Of a stretch of 39,373 nucleotides of DNA, positions 31,584 to 39,373 are shown piece by piece; the first letter of the stretch is position 1, and every line of letters begins with the position of its first letter. The stretch is from an uncultured bacterium (lineage in GTDB: Bacteria; Actinomycetota; Coriobacteriia; Coriobacteriales; Eggerthellaceae). The translations under genes and the position numbers were made by a program. Below the pieces are notes generated by a model. That model saw only the letters and a list, made by a program, of their open reading frames with translations. It was not told the origin of the DNA and did not search any database. The stretch is taken from positions 1 to 39,373 of the forward strand of contig CAJMPP010000024.1 in the NCBI GenBank assembly GCA_905215325.1. The letters run 5' to 3'.

Positions 31584-34500
31584 GTGTTCAATAAACGGTT
31601 GATATCGATGGTGCCGCAGGCTATGCGTTATATCCTGCGCAACGTGGCGGCGCAATGGGCGGCGCTCGTGGCGAACATCGTGCTCATGCTTCTTATCGGG
31701 TTGTTTCTGCAACGTCTGTTCGATGGCGTTGCAGTTGATGGTTGGGTCGCGATGCTTTTGGGCGCTGGCGTTGCCGTTATCGCGGTGCGCATGGCGTGCT
31801 TGACAGTCGCGCAGCGCATGGGGGTGGCTGCCGCTATGGCGGCAAAGCGCTCGGTTCGTCGCCGGATCTACGACAAGCTGGTGCGTATGGGTCCCGGTTA
31901 TTCCGAGCGCATCGCCACAAGCGAGGCGGTGCAAGTCAGCGTTGAGGGCTGCGAGCAACTGGAAAGCTATTTCGGGCAGTATCTTCCGCAGTTGCTCTAC
32001 GCTGTGCTGGCCCCGCTGACGGTGTTCGCATTCCTGGCGCCGCTTTGCTTTCCCGCCGCCATCGCCTTGTTGGTTTGCGTGCCGCTGATCCCCATCTCCA
32101 TCGTGGCGGTGCAAAAGATCGCCAAGCGCGTAATGGGGCGGTATTGGGGCGCCTATACCGATCTTGGCGGCGTGTTTCTCGAAAACCTGCAAGGTTTGAC
32201 TACTTTGAAGATCTATCGGGCCGACGAGGCTTGTCACCGTCAGATGAACGAACAGGCCGAGAGCTTCCGAAGAGCGACCATGCGGCTGCTGACCATGCAG
32301 CTCAACTCCATTACCGTGATGGACGTGTTCGCCTTCGGCGGCGCTGCCGTGGGCATCATCGCGGCGATGGTGCAGTTCGCAAACGGCCAGATCCCGTTTT
32401 ACGCGGCGTTTTGCGTCGTGTTCCTGTCAGCGGAGTTCTTTATCCCCATGCGTGCCCTGGGTTCGTTTTTCCATACGGCCATGAACGGCATGGCCGTGGC
32501 CGAGAAGATGTTCGCCATCCTTGATGCACCCGAGCCTGAGCGGGGGACGCGCAGCGTGGATCCCGCGCATGCAGGCATCGTCGTGCGCAATGTTTCCTAC
32601 TCTTATGTCGGGCAGCGCACGGTGCTCGATAACGTCGACTTCACCGCTCCTGCCGGAAGCTTTACCGGTATCGTGGGCGAAAGCGGTTCGGGCAAATCCA
32701 CGTTGGCCGGCATTTTGTGCGGGCGCAATCGGCGTTTCGAGGGAGATGTGGAGATCGGCGGCGTGCCGCTCGGCGAGGTTTCCCGTGAAAGCATGGCGCA
32801 AACGGTGACCGTCGTCCCATTCTCCAGCTACCTGTTCTCCGGAACGGTGCGCTCGAATCTGCTGATGGCGCGCCCCCAGGCGAGCGACGATGAGCTTTGG
32901 GACGTTTTGCGGCGTTGTCGCATCGACGGGTTCGTTCGTGCATCAGGCGGGCTTGATGCGCCCGTGTTCGAGCAGGGAAGCAACTTCTCTGGCGGGCAGC
33001 GCCAGCGTTTGGCGCTTGCCCGGGCGCTTTTGCACGATACCCCCGTCTACATCTTCGACGAAGCGACCTCGAACGTGGATGCGGACAGCGAGCAAGCCAT
33101 CGTCGGCGTTATCCATGAGCTGGCGAAAAGCCGCACCGTCATCATGATCTCGCATCGTTTGGCATCGGTTGCAAAAGCCGATCGCATCTTCGTGCTGGAA
33201 AACGGCCGCGTGGCCGAGAGCGGGCCGCATGAGCAGCTTTGCGCTTCCGATGGGGCGTACGCGAAGCTGTGGGGCCGGCAGATGGAGCTGGAGGCGTTCG
33301 CGTCGCGCGCCGAGCAGCGCACCGCCGACGTTGGGGAAGCCGATGAAGCTCGAAGCACCGGCGTCTATCCGGCGGTTGCGCATGCTGGCGAGCCTCAGAC
33401 GCGCCCTAGGTCGAACCTTTCGATCATGTGCCGTATGGTGAAGCTGGTCAAGCCGCTTGTGCCGGTCATGGTCGCCGCGGTGATCCTGGGCGTCGTCGGT
33501 TTTCTGTGCGCGATCTTCCTTACGGTGGGCGCCGCTTTGGTGCTTACGGGAATCGCGGGTTTCGGACCGGCGCTCGGGGTGAGCGCGGGCATCGTCCTGG
33601 TCGCCGCTTGCGGCCTTTTGCGCGGTCCCTTGCATTACGGCGAGCAGATGTGCAATCACTATCTTGCGTTCAAGATCTTGGCGCTCGTCCGCGACCGCGT
33701 GTTCGGCAAGCTGCGCACGCTTGCCCCGGCGAAGCTCGAGGGCCGCAGCAAAGGCGACCTGGTGTCGCTCGTGACCTCGGACGTCGAACTGCTCGAGGTG
33801 TTTTATGCGCATACCCTCTCCCCGGTGCTCATTGCCGTGTTGACGTGTGCCGTTATGATCGCCTTCATCGGCAGCATTTGCTGGCAGCTTGCCATCGTGG
33901 CCTTCGTCGCGTACGTCTTGGTCGGAGCGGTTGCCCCATGGGCTGCGTCGCGTGCGGCAGGGGATGGCGGCAGGGAGTTGCGCAATGCCCTTGGCGGCAT
34001 GAACTCGTTCGTGCTCGATAGCTTGCGAGGCCTTCGCGAAACGCTGCAATTCGGCCAGGAACAAGCTCGAGCCGAGCAGCTTGATGCTCGGATGGATTCG
34101 CTTTCGAAGGTGGAGGATCGTCTGAAAGGCCGTGCGGCGCGCAGCATAGCGGCCACGAACGGCCTGGTTCTGGCACTCGATGTGGCCATGGTCGCGCTTG
34201 CTTGCGTGCTCTGCGAGCAGGGCGTCATCGATTCCGGGCAGGCGTTCGTGTGCGCGGCCGCCTTGATGTCGTCTTTCGGTCCGGTGATAGCCGTCGCGAA
34301 TCTGGGCAGCGGCTTGCAGCAGACGCTCGCCTGTGGGGCACGCGTCCTCGACTTGCTCGACGAGCAACCGCAAACCCGGGATATCGTTGACGGTTGCAAA
34401 GTGGATTCGTTCTCGGGTGCGGCCGCCGAGAACGTCGATTTCTCGTATGGCGGCAGCCCGGTGCTCAAGGACGTGTCCCTTGAGGTGGCGCCTGGCTCGA

Positions 34501-35060
34501 TCGTGCATGTGGCCGGCAGGAGCGGTTCGGGCAAATCGACGCTCTGCAAGCTGTTTATGCGGTTTTGGGACCCAAGCGACGGCTGTATACGCGTTTCCGG
34601 ACAGGATATCCGAGGCGTTGACACGGAAAGCTTACGTGTCATCGAGGGCTATATGACGCAGGAGACGCACCTGTTCTCCGGCACGGTTGGGGACAATATC
34701 GTGCTTGCCAAGCCGGATGCTACCTCCGAGGAGCTTATGGAAGCCTGCAAGAAGGCGTCGTTGACCGGCTTGATCGAGCGCCTGCCGCAAGGCTTGGATA
34801 CGCCGGTCGGCGAATTGGGCGACACGCTGTCGGGCGGCGAGCGCCAGCGCATCGGGCTTGCACGCATGTTCCTGCACGATGCCCCGTTCGTGCTGCTCGA
34901 CGAGCCTACCAGCAATCTGGACAGCCTCAACGAGGCTGCCGTGCTGCGGGCGCTGCTGGATGCCCGAGAGGGCAAGACGGTAGTGCTGGTGAGCCATCGT
35001 GCGTCCACGGCCGCCGTTTGCGATGCCTCCTACACCGTGGAGCGCGGAAGGTTGTCGTAG
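31584..35060 (+). CDS. cydDC: fused CydD-CydC type ABC exporter
   Basis: This 1158-residue protein is a complete heterodimeric-style ABC exporter in one chain: membrane domain 1, nucleotide-binding domain 1, membrane domain 2, nucleotide-binding domain 2. Walker A is GESGSGKST near 365 and GRSGSGKST near 977; signature motifs are FSGGQRQR near 469 and LSGGERQR near 1082; Walker B is YIFDEATS and VLLDEPTS, followed by His-containing switches. Each half has about six membrane helices. The order and length match CydD-CydC fusions of Actinobacteria, which export thiols or heme-related compounds needed for cytochrome bd, but generic multidrug exporters are an alternative because cydAB is not adjacent. 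GTG 31584 is chosen for AAAGGA 10 bases upstream. Confidence 0.8.
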   Translation: MFNKRLISMVPQAMRYILRNVAAQWAALVANIVLMLLIGLFLQRLFDGVAVDGWVAMLLGAGVAVIAVRMACLTVAQRMGVAAAMAAKRSVRRRIYDKLVRMGPGYSERIATSEAVQVSVEGCEQLESYFGQYLPQLLYAVLAPLTVFAFLAPLCFPAAIALLVCVPLIPISIVAVQKIAKRVMGRYWGAYTDLGGVFLENLQGLTTLKIYRADEACHRQMNEQAESFRRATMRLLTMQLNSITVMDVFAFGGAAVGIIAAMVQFANGQIPFYAAFCVVFLSAEFFIPMRALGSFFHTAMNGMAVAEKMFAILDAPEPERGTRSVDPAHAGIVVRNVSYSYVGQRTVLDNVDFTAPAGSFTGIVGESGSGKSTLAGILCGRNRRFEGDVEIGGVPLGEVSRESMAQTVTVVPFSSYLFSGTVRSNLLMARPQASDDELWDVLRRCRIDGFVRASGGLDAPVFEQGSNFSGGQRQRLALARALLHDTPVYIFDEATSNVDADSEQAIVGVIHELAKSRTVIMISHRLASVAKADRIFVLENGRVAESGPHEQLCASDGAYAKLWGRQMELEAFASRAEQRTADVGEADEARSTGVYPAVAHAGEPQTRPRSNLSIMCRMVKLVKPLVPVMVAAVILGVVGFLCAIFLTVGAALVLTGIAGFGPALGVSAGIVLVAACGLLRGPLHYGEQMCNHYLAFKILALVRDRVFGKLRTLAPAKLEGRSKGDLVSLVTSDVELLEVFYAHTLSPVLIAVLTCAVMIAFIGSICWQLAIVAFVAYVLVGAVAPWAASRAAGDGGRELRNALGGMNSFVLDSLRGLRETLQFGQEQARAEQLDARMDSLSKVEDRLKGRAARSIAATNGLVLALDVAMVALACVLCEQGVIDSGQAFVCAAALMSSFGPVIAVANLGSGLQQTLACGARVLDLLDEQPQTRDIVDGCKVDSFSGAAAENVDFSYGGSPVLKDVSLEVAPGSIVHVAGRSGSGKSTLCKLFMRFWDPSDGCIRVSGQDIRGVDTESLRVIEGYMTQETHLFSGTVGDNIVLAKPDATSEELMEACKKASLTGLIERLPQGLDTPVGELGDTLSGGERQRIGLARMFLHDAPFVLLDEPTSNLDSLNEAAVLRALLDAREGKTVVLVSHRASTAAVCDASYTVERGRLS

Positions 35061-35091
35061 CCGAGCGCTTGCAGGCCGTATAAAAAGGGAA

Positions 35092-35116
35092 GGGCCGCAG
35101 CTTTGACCTGCGGCCC
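35092..35116 (-). terminator. terminator on the minus strand after the YfcE-type gene
   Basis: GGGCCGCAG and CTGCGGCCC form a 9-bp stem. The minus-strand continuation is CTTCCCTTTTTA, so it works for the minus-strand gene at 35262. It is also just after the exporter stop and could serve both. Confidence 0.7.
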
Positions 35117-35211
35117 AGAACACGAGCGGCTTATATAAAAGGCTACGCTTGTGGGGAACTGGCTTTGGAGCCCCTCCGGAGCCTGTGCCTTCGGTTGAAC
35201 TTGGTGTTTCC

Positions 35212-35251
35212 AGCTCCGGCGCGCGTCTGGTACTCGCCGCGCGCCGGAGCT
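35212..35251. terminator. 14-bp hairpin between exporter and YfcE-type gene
   Basis: AGCTCCGGCGCGCG (35212-35225) pairs perfectly with CGCGCGCCGGAGCT (35238-35251), 11 bases past the YfcE-type stop. T-rich sequence is limited. It acts as an mRNA end or weak terminator for the dgt-YfcE transcript. Confidence 0.6.
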
Positions 35252-35261
35252 TGTGCTTTCG

Positions 35262-35810
35262 TTATTCCCAGCCCGCTTCAAGCAGCGTTTCCCCGTCAAG
35301 CGCCTTCAGGGCGAACGTGCCGTTTTCGTATACGGCATAACTTGCGCAGCCGTCCTTGGGGATGGAGGTGCTGCCGGGGTTCACGAACATCACGCCGTCG
35401 ACGAGCTCAAGGCGCTTGATATGCGTGTGACCGGTCAGCAACGCGCTGCCCTTAGCCAGCGCTGGCGGCTGGTCGGGCGAGTTGCCGGCAAGATGCCCAT
35501 GGCTCAGATGCAGCAGATGCCCATCGGCCCATACTTGGGAAAAGTCGCTTAAGCAGGGGAAATCGAGCACCATCTGGTCCACTTCCGCATCGCAATTGCC
35601 CCGTACGGCGATGATGCGCTCGGCAATGCCGTTGAGGGCGGCAAGCACTTCTTTGGGCGCATAGCCTTCGGGCAGGTCGTTGCGCGGGCCGTGATAGAGC
35701 AGGTCGCCGAGCAGGAGCACGCGGTCGGGCGTTTCCTGGTCGATTCGCTGCACCAAGGTGCGGACGGCGGGCGCCGCGCCATGCAGGTCGGATGCGATAA
35801 CGAGTTTCAC
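35262..35810 (-). CDS. YfcE-type metallophosphoesterase
   Basis: The 182-residue protein has all metal-ligand motifs of calcineurin-like phosphodiesterases: SDLHG (residues 7-11), LLGDLLYHGPRN, VRGNCDAE, LSHGH and GHTHIK. YfcE and relatives hydrolyse phosphodiesters in vitro; the cellular substrate is unknown. The start is GTG 35810, which overlaps the dgt stop by 4 bases (GTGA), so translation is coupled. Confidence 0.92.
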   Translation of the reverse strand: MKLVIASDLHGAAPAVRTLVQRIDQETPDRVLLLGDLLYHGPRNDLPEGYAPKEVLAALNGIAERIIAVRGNCDAEVDQMVLDFPCLSDFSQVWADGHLLHLSHGHLAGNSPDQPPALAKGSALLTGHTHIKRLELVDGVMFVNPGSTSIPKDGCASYAVYENGTFALKALDGETLLEAGWE

Positions 35811-37051
35811 TGGTCATTCCTTTCGATAGATGGCAAGTCGGCGCAGTATCCTCGCGCCAAGATATGTTTCTCGCTGTTGGGGAACAGGTAGCGATACAGC
35901 TCCATGAAGTATCGGTCGGTCATGGAGGCCATGTAGTCCACCACTACCTGATCGGGGTCGGTGTGCGCAAGGTAGCCCTCAACGGTGATGCTGTGCGACT
36001 TCGCCGCCAGCTGTTTGGCGTGGTGAAGCACAACCGGTGACCGTTCGTCACCGGTTTGCAGGTCGGTCAAAAGCCTGTCGTACATGTCCTCGAACATCTC
36101 GCCGACGGCGTTGCCGCTTCCTGCGCGCCATCCTTCGCAATCGTAGATGCGCTCGTAGTTCTGGCGTTTTGCGCGCTTCATGTCCTCGAAAACCTGGGGG
36201 CTCATGCGGATATCGTCCTGTCCGAAGCTGTGGTTGACCACGTCGACGGTGATGTTGTTGATGATGCGCGCGTTGTCGCGCCCGATGACATCGGTGTCGA
36301 AGCCGTCAAGGGAGGGCAGCACGCCCATGGCGATGGCGTCGTCGCGGTCCTTTCCCAGGTAGGCGATCATGTCGGCCAAGCGGACCACGCAGCCTTCGAG
36401 CGTGGAAGGGCGCAGTCGCTTGATGGCGGACTCGTCGACCGTGCATTTCTCGACTAGCGCATCAAGCTGCGCGAACGTTTCCGTGTCTCCTTGGCGTAGC
36501 ACCTGTTGGGCGAACTCGCCGTTATGGCACAGCGCCCCGTCAAGCACCTGCAGGCTGATGTTGCGCGGGTAGAGCCGGTCCATCACCCGCACGGAATGGA
36601 CGTTGTGGTGAAAGCAGCGTCCCGTGCGTCTTTGCAGGCACTTCGATAGGAACTTCTCCCCGGCGTGGCCGAACGGCGTGTGCCCCAGATCGTGGCCCAG
36701 CGCGATCGCCTCGATGAGCTGGCAGTTCAATCCCAGCAACCGCCCGATGTTTCGCGCGATGCGCCCCACAAGCTGCACATGAAGCCCGCGCCGGCAGATG
36801 TCGTCGTTCTCCACCAGGCTGAACACCTGCGTTTTGCCCGCGTAACGGTTATAGGCGGGGATGTTCATGATCTTGTCGATGTCGCGCGAGAAGGCCGGGC
36901 GCGCCAGCGTGGCCGTATCGTGGGGGTTGTCTTCGCGTCGGAGCGCCTGTTTGTCGGGGAAGCTGCGCGGATGCATGCGCCCGGAGCGCAGGTTCTCGGC
37001 TATGGCCCGTTCCACTTCGGGGTTGAGTTGCAGGTATGCGGGTTCGCTCAC
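35807..37051 (-). CDS. dgt: deoxyguanosinetriphosphate triphosphohydrolase-like (dGTPase) protein
   Basis: This 414-residue HD-domain enzyme hydrolyses dNTPs to nucleoside and triphosphate, limiting nucleotide pools. The metal motif is GHDLGHTPFGHAGE with His120-Asp121; a further histidine set lies in CFHHNVHSVRVMD and an Asp in VVRLADMIAYLGKDRDDA. N-terminal segments RSFPDKQALRRED..RPAFSRDIDKI match the family. GTG 37051 is chosen because AAAGGA lies 8 bases upstream; the longer ATG 37069 has no RBS. The following gene is the YfcE-type phosphoesterase. Confidence 0.92.
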   Translation of the reverse strand: MSEPAYLQLNPEVERAIAENLRSGRMHPRSFPDKQALRREDNPHDTATLARPAFSRDIDKIMNIPAYNRYAGKTQVFSLVENDDICRRGLHVQLVGRIARNIGRLLGLNCQLIEAIALGHDLGHTPFGHAGEKFLSKCLQRRTGRCFHHNVHSVRVMDRLYPRNISLQVLDGALCHNGEFAQQVLRQGDTETFAQLDALVEKCTVDESAIKRLRPSTLEGCVVRLADMIAYLGKDRDDAIAMGVLPSLDGFDTDVIGRDNARIINNITVDVVNHSFGQDDIRMSPQVFEDMKRAKRQNYERIYDCEGWRAGSGNAVGEMFEDMYDRLLTDLQTGDERSPVVLHHAKQLAAKSHSITVEGYLAHTDPDQVVVDYMASMTDRYFMELYRYLFPNSEKHILARGYCADLPSIERNDQ

Positions 37052-37088
37052 GGCGCTTCCTTTCCGCATGTCGAGATGTTACGGGCTT

Positions 37089-37094
37089 ATTGTA
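37089..37094 (-). promoter_or_regulatory. -10 of a likely dgt promoter
   Basis: Read on the minus strand, TACAAT lies about 38 bases before the dgt start, with TTCCCG (37113-37118) at -35 spacing of 18. A CCCGTACGGG palindrome (37107-37116) sits between this and the dnaG promoter. Confidence 0.45.
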
Positions 37095-37134
37095 TCGCAC
37101 GCGCCGCCCGTACGGGAACATAGGTTCTATGCGG

Positions 37135-37140
37135 TATACT
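37135..37140 (+). promoter_or_regulatory. -10 of a likely dnaG promoter
   Basis: TATACT lies about 80 bases before dnaG, with no clear -35. The leader between it and the ATG shows no known RNA motif. Confidence 0.45.
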
Positions 37141-37220
37141 CTACCCAGAAGTGTAATCGGCACGCGTTTGCGCGGCCGTTATCAGGTATACGGGCGTAAG
37201 GCGGGGGTTCGGTCACATCC

Positions 37221-39098
37221 ATGGCGATCAGCGATGAGGATATCCAAAAGGTCCGCGAGGCCAGCGATCTGGTGGCCATCATGGGCGAGACGGGTCCGGT
37301 CAAGCAGCGCGGCCGCGATTTCTGGCTGTGCTGCCCGTTCCATAACGAGAAGACCCCGTCGTGCAAGATAGACCCGGCGCTGCAGCTGTGGCATTGCTTC
37401 GGTTGCGGGGAAGGCGGCGACGTGTTCGCCTTCATCATGAAGTCCCAGGACCTGTCGTTTCCCGAGGCCGTGCGCTACTTGGCTGAGCGCGCCCATATCG
37501 ACATCGCCGATGAACAGGTAAAACGAGGGCCGGGCATGGGGCAGGGCGCAAAAGCGCGGCTGCGCGCCGTGTGCGCGGAGGCTGCGGAGTTCTTCCATAT
37601 GCAGCTTATGCGCAGCAAAAGCCCGCAGGCCGGCGCCGCGCGCGCATACCTTTCGCAGCGCGGGCTGGGCGGAGACATCCCGAAAACCTGGATGCTCGGC
37701 TTCGCGCCCGGGCAAGGCGCGCTTGTGCGCCATCTGGCGTCGAAGGGTTTCCAGCCAAACGAGATGATCCAGGCAAACGTCGCCGTCGTCGGCTCCGATG
37801 GGCGCGTGCGCGATCGATTCTTCAACCGCGTGATGTTTCCCATCAAAGACGAGCAGGGCCAGTGCATAGCCTTCGGCGGGCGCGTGATCGGCAAGGGCGA
37901 GCCGAAGTACCTGAACAGCCAGGAAACGCCCCTGTTCCACAAGGGCCGCATGCTCTATGCGCTTGACAAGGCGAAGGCGGCTATGGCGTCCACGGGCGTT
38001 GCCGTGGTATCGGAAGGCTACACCGATGTCATCGCCATGCACGAGGCCGGCATCCGCAATGCGGTCGCCACCTTGGGAACGGCGCTCACCCGCACGCACA
38101 TCCGCGTGCTCTCGCGTCATGCCCGCAACCGCATCGTGTACCTGTTCGACGGCGATGCCGCGGGTCAGCGTGCCGCCGATCGCGCTTTGCAGTTCATCGA
38201 CTCCTCTATGACGCCCGAGGCCGGCGCCGCGCGCATCGACCTGTTCGCCGTCACGTTGCCCGACAACCTCGATCCTGCCGAGTTCATCGACGCCCACGGC
38301 GGCCGGGAGCTGCAGGCTCTGATCGATCAGGCGAAGCCCTTGTTGGAATACGGCATCGACCGAAGGTTGGGAAACTGGGACCTCTCCCGTGCCGAAGGCC
38401 GCTCCGGCGCCGTCGCCGATGCGCTCAGCGTCTTGGCGCCTATCAAGGATTCGCTGCTCGCCAAGGACTACGCGCGTCAGATCGCCAGCCGGGCCCGCGC
38501 GGACGAGAAGGACGTATTGGAGCAGTTGGCGGCCCTTAAGCCTCCGCGCGTCTTCGATACGGAAGCGCCCGCGGCCGGCGGTCGCGCCGACCACGGCGCT
38601 CCCGCGGCCCCGGCGCGTCGCCGCCTGCCCCAATCCGAGATGAACCGGCGCAGGTTCGAGCGTCAGTTGCTGGCGCTGTGCGCCGCCCGCACCGATCTGG
38701 CCCTGGTCCACGCCGACGCGCTTGCCTCGGTGCAGTGGCGCGATCCGGCATGCGCGGCAGTGTCCGCCAGCATGCTCGACACCTTGGCCGAAGACCCCGC
38801 AGCTTCCCCGGCGGCCATCGTGGGCGCGGCGAGCATGGCCGAGCCTCGTTCGGCCGGCTTTTTGACAAGAGGCGTTCCCGAATCGGCGGTTCCCGAGGAT
38901 TTGGCCGCGTTTTTGGTCGAGGAGCTTTCCATCGGCGATGCGGAGGAGGCCGTTGCGGCCATGCGCGCACAGATGTCGGCTCCCGACTCCATGTCGGCCG
39001 AGGACTACGAGCTTATGTTCGAGACGGTGGCGGCCATGCAGCGCGAGCTCACCGCCCGCAAAAGGGCCCATGCCGAAAGCGCTGCCTCAAACAGATAG
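37221..39098 (+). CDS. dnaG: DNA primase
   Basis: DnaG lays RNA primers for the replication fork. The CHC2 zinc ribbon has Cys38, His41, Cys59 and Cys62 (CCPFHNEKTPSC, then WHCFGCGEGGD). The RNA-polymerase core contains the TOPRIM motifs VVSEGYTDVIAMHEAGI and YLFDGDAAGQRAADRAL. The C-terminal helicase-binding domain is Ala-rich with a low-complexity linker before it (about residues 435-480). At 625 residues it is normal. ATG 37221 has only a weak RBS (GGGGG further upstream). It is followed by a deformylase start, not by the usual rpoD. Confidence 0.95.
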   Translation: MAISDEDIQKVREASDLVAIMGETGPVKQRGRDFWLCCPFHNEKTPSCKIDPALQLWHCFGCGEGGDVFAFIMKSQDLSFPEAVRYLAERAHIDIADEQVKRGPGMGQGAKARLRAVCAEAAEFFHMQLMRSKSPQAGAARAYLSQRGLGGDIPKTWMLGFAPGQGALVRHLASKGFQPNEMIQANVAVVGSDGRVRDRFFNRVMFPIKDEQGQCIAFGGRVIGKGEPKYLNSQETPLFHKGRMLYALDKAKAAMASTGVAVVSEGYTDVIAMHEAGIRNAVATLGTALTRTHIRVLSRHARNRIVYLFDGDAAGQRAADRALQFIDSSMTPEAGAARIDLFAVTLPDNLDPAEFIDAHGGRELQALIDQAKPLLEYGIDRRLGNWDLSRAEGRSGAVADALSVLAPIKDSLLAKDYARQIASRARADEKDVLEQLAALKPPRVFDTEAPAAGGRADHGAPAAPARRRLPQSEMNRRRFERQLLALCAARTDLALVHADALASVQWRDPACAAVSASMLDTLAEDPAASPAAIVGAASMAEPRSAGFLTRGVPESAVPEDLAAFLVEELSIGDAEEAVAAMRAQMSAPDSMSAEDYELMFETVAAMQRELTARKRAHAESAASNR

Positions 39099-39253
39099 GC
39101 CTTGCGCTTCCCATTCATGCCGAGCAGGGGTTTTGTGGAACTTTGCGCCTGCCAGGGCGTTCTTTGCGCGCGCATGTCACAATAATCGGATTAGAAAGGC
39201 GGGCGTTTCACGCACCCGCCGCCAACCATACCTACCTGCTAAAGGAAATGCAT

Positions 39254-39358
39254 ATGCTTTCAATCGTGCAATCGCCCGACCCGCTGCTCAACACGGTATG
39301 CGAGCCTTGCGATTTCAATGACATTCCAAGGCAGTCAATGAGGATAATGAGATTATGA
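39254..39358 (+). pseudogene. def: 5' fragment of a peptide deformylase gene
   Basis: ATG 39254 with AAAGGA 7 bases upstream opens MLSIVQSPDPLLNTVCEPCDFND, the typical deformylase N-terminus (the loop before the first motif). After codon 23 the family sequence stops and the frame runs into a TGA at 39356-39358 after 34 residues. From about 39322 the DNA is much richer in A/T than the rest of the window. The gene is cut by an insertion, a recombination or an assembly join; only 50 bases remain to judge. Confidence 0.6.
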
Positions 39359-39373
39359 TGATTACCACAGAGG

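Noticed and set aside
1..39373. CRISPR array, prophage, transposase or toxin-antitoxin genes
   Set aside because: No regular repeats with spacers, no phage or transposase motifs and no small paired toxin genes were seen; the only hint of foreign DNA is the last 50 bases.

Overview
The window looks like chromosomal core sequence of a high-GC Gram-positive bacterium, most probably an actinobacterium of class Coriobacteriia (an Eggerthella/Slackia-like gut lineage). The basis is high GC with strong G/C third-position bias, GTG and TTG starts, tRNAs with encoded CCA, a fused CydDC-type ABC exporter, CoaX, TrmFO and a YgbA-type cysteine protein. The assignment rests on gene content and protein style only; no database search was possible.

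Layout. 1-2000: tail of tRNA-Lys, a NYN/LOTUS RNA-metabolism protein, tRNA-Leu. 2084-4034: SstT serine/threonine symporter, then a small membrane-anchored unknown protein on the opposite strand. 4288-10516: a protein quality-control block tig-clpP-clpX followed by valS. 10552-11912: rplS with a clear sigma70-type promoter and terminator, then rnhB. 12322-17719: a compact, overlapping DNA-processing and tRNA-modification operon yraN-comM-dprA-trmFO-xer. 17784-18909 (minus): a YgbA-family cysteine-rich protein and a single-pass membrane protein. 19001-20063: a yybP-ykoY manganese riboswitch, its terminator and a TerC-family transporter. 20229-25165: a diacylglycerol-kinase-like lipid kinase (minus), RNase D, a YugP-type zinc peptidase, and xseA-xseB. 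25272-27871: ackA and pta, facing each other rather than forming one operon. 28080-35060: a family-2 glycosyltransferase, BrnQ, CoaX, and the CydDC-type double ABC exporter. 35262-37051 (minus): a YfcE-type phosphoesterase and a dGTPase. 37221-39098: dnaG primase. 39254 to the end: the first codons of peptide deformylase, which lose the family sequence about 25 codons in, where base composition also changes.

The genes are mainly housekeeping: folding and proteolysis (Tig, ClpXP), translation (ValS, L19, two tRNAs, TrmFO), DNA metabolism (RNase HII, ComM, DprA, Xer, Exo VII, dGTPase, DnaG), acetate/acetyl-CoA energy metabolism (AckA, Pta), CoA synthesis (CoaX) and transport. Convergent gene pairs are separated by strong hairpins, several usable in both directions.

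I did not find a clearly new multi-gene system. The observations I rate highest are the mechanistically readable Mn riboswitch switch, the YgbA plus membrane-protein pair, an intrinsic terminator lying inside the predicted 5' end of xseA, three palindromic operator candidates, and the apparent break in the deformylase gene at the right edge.
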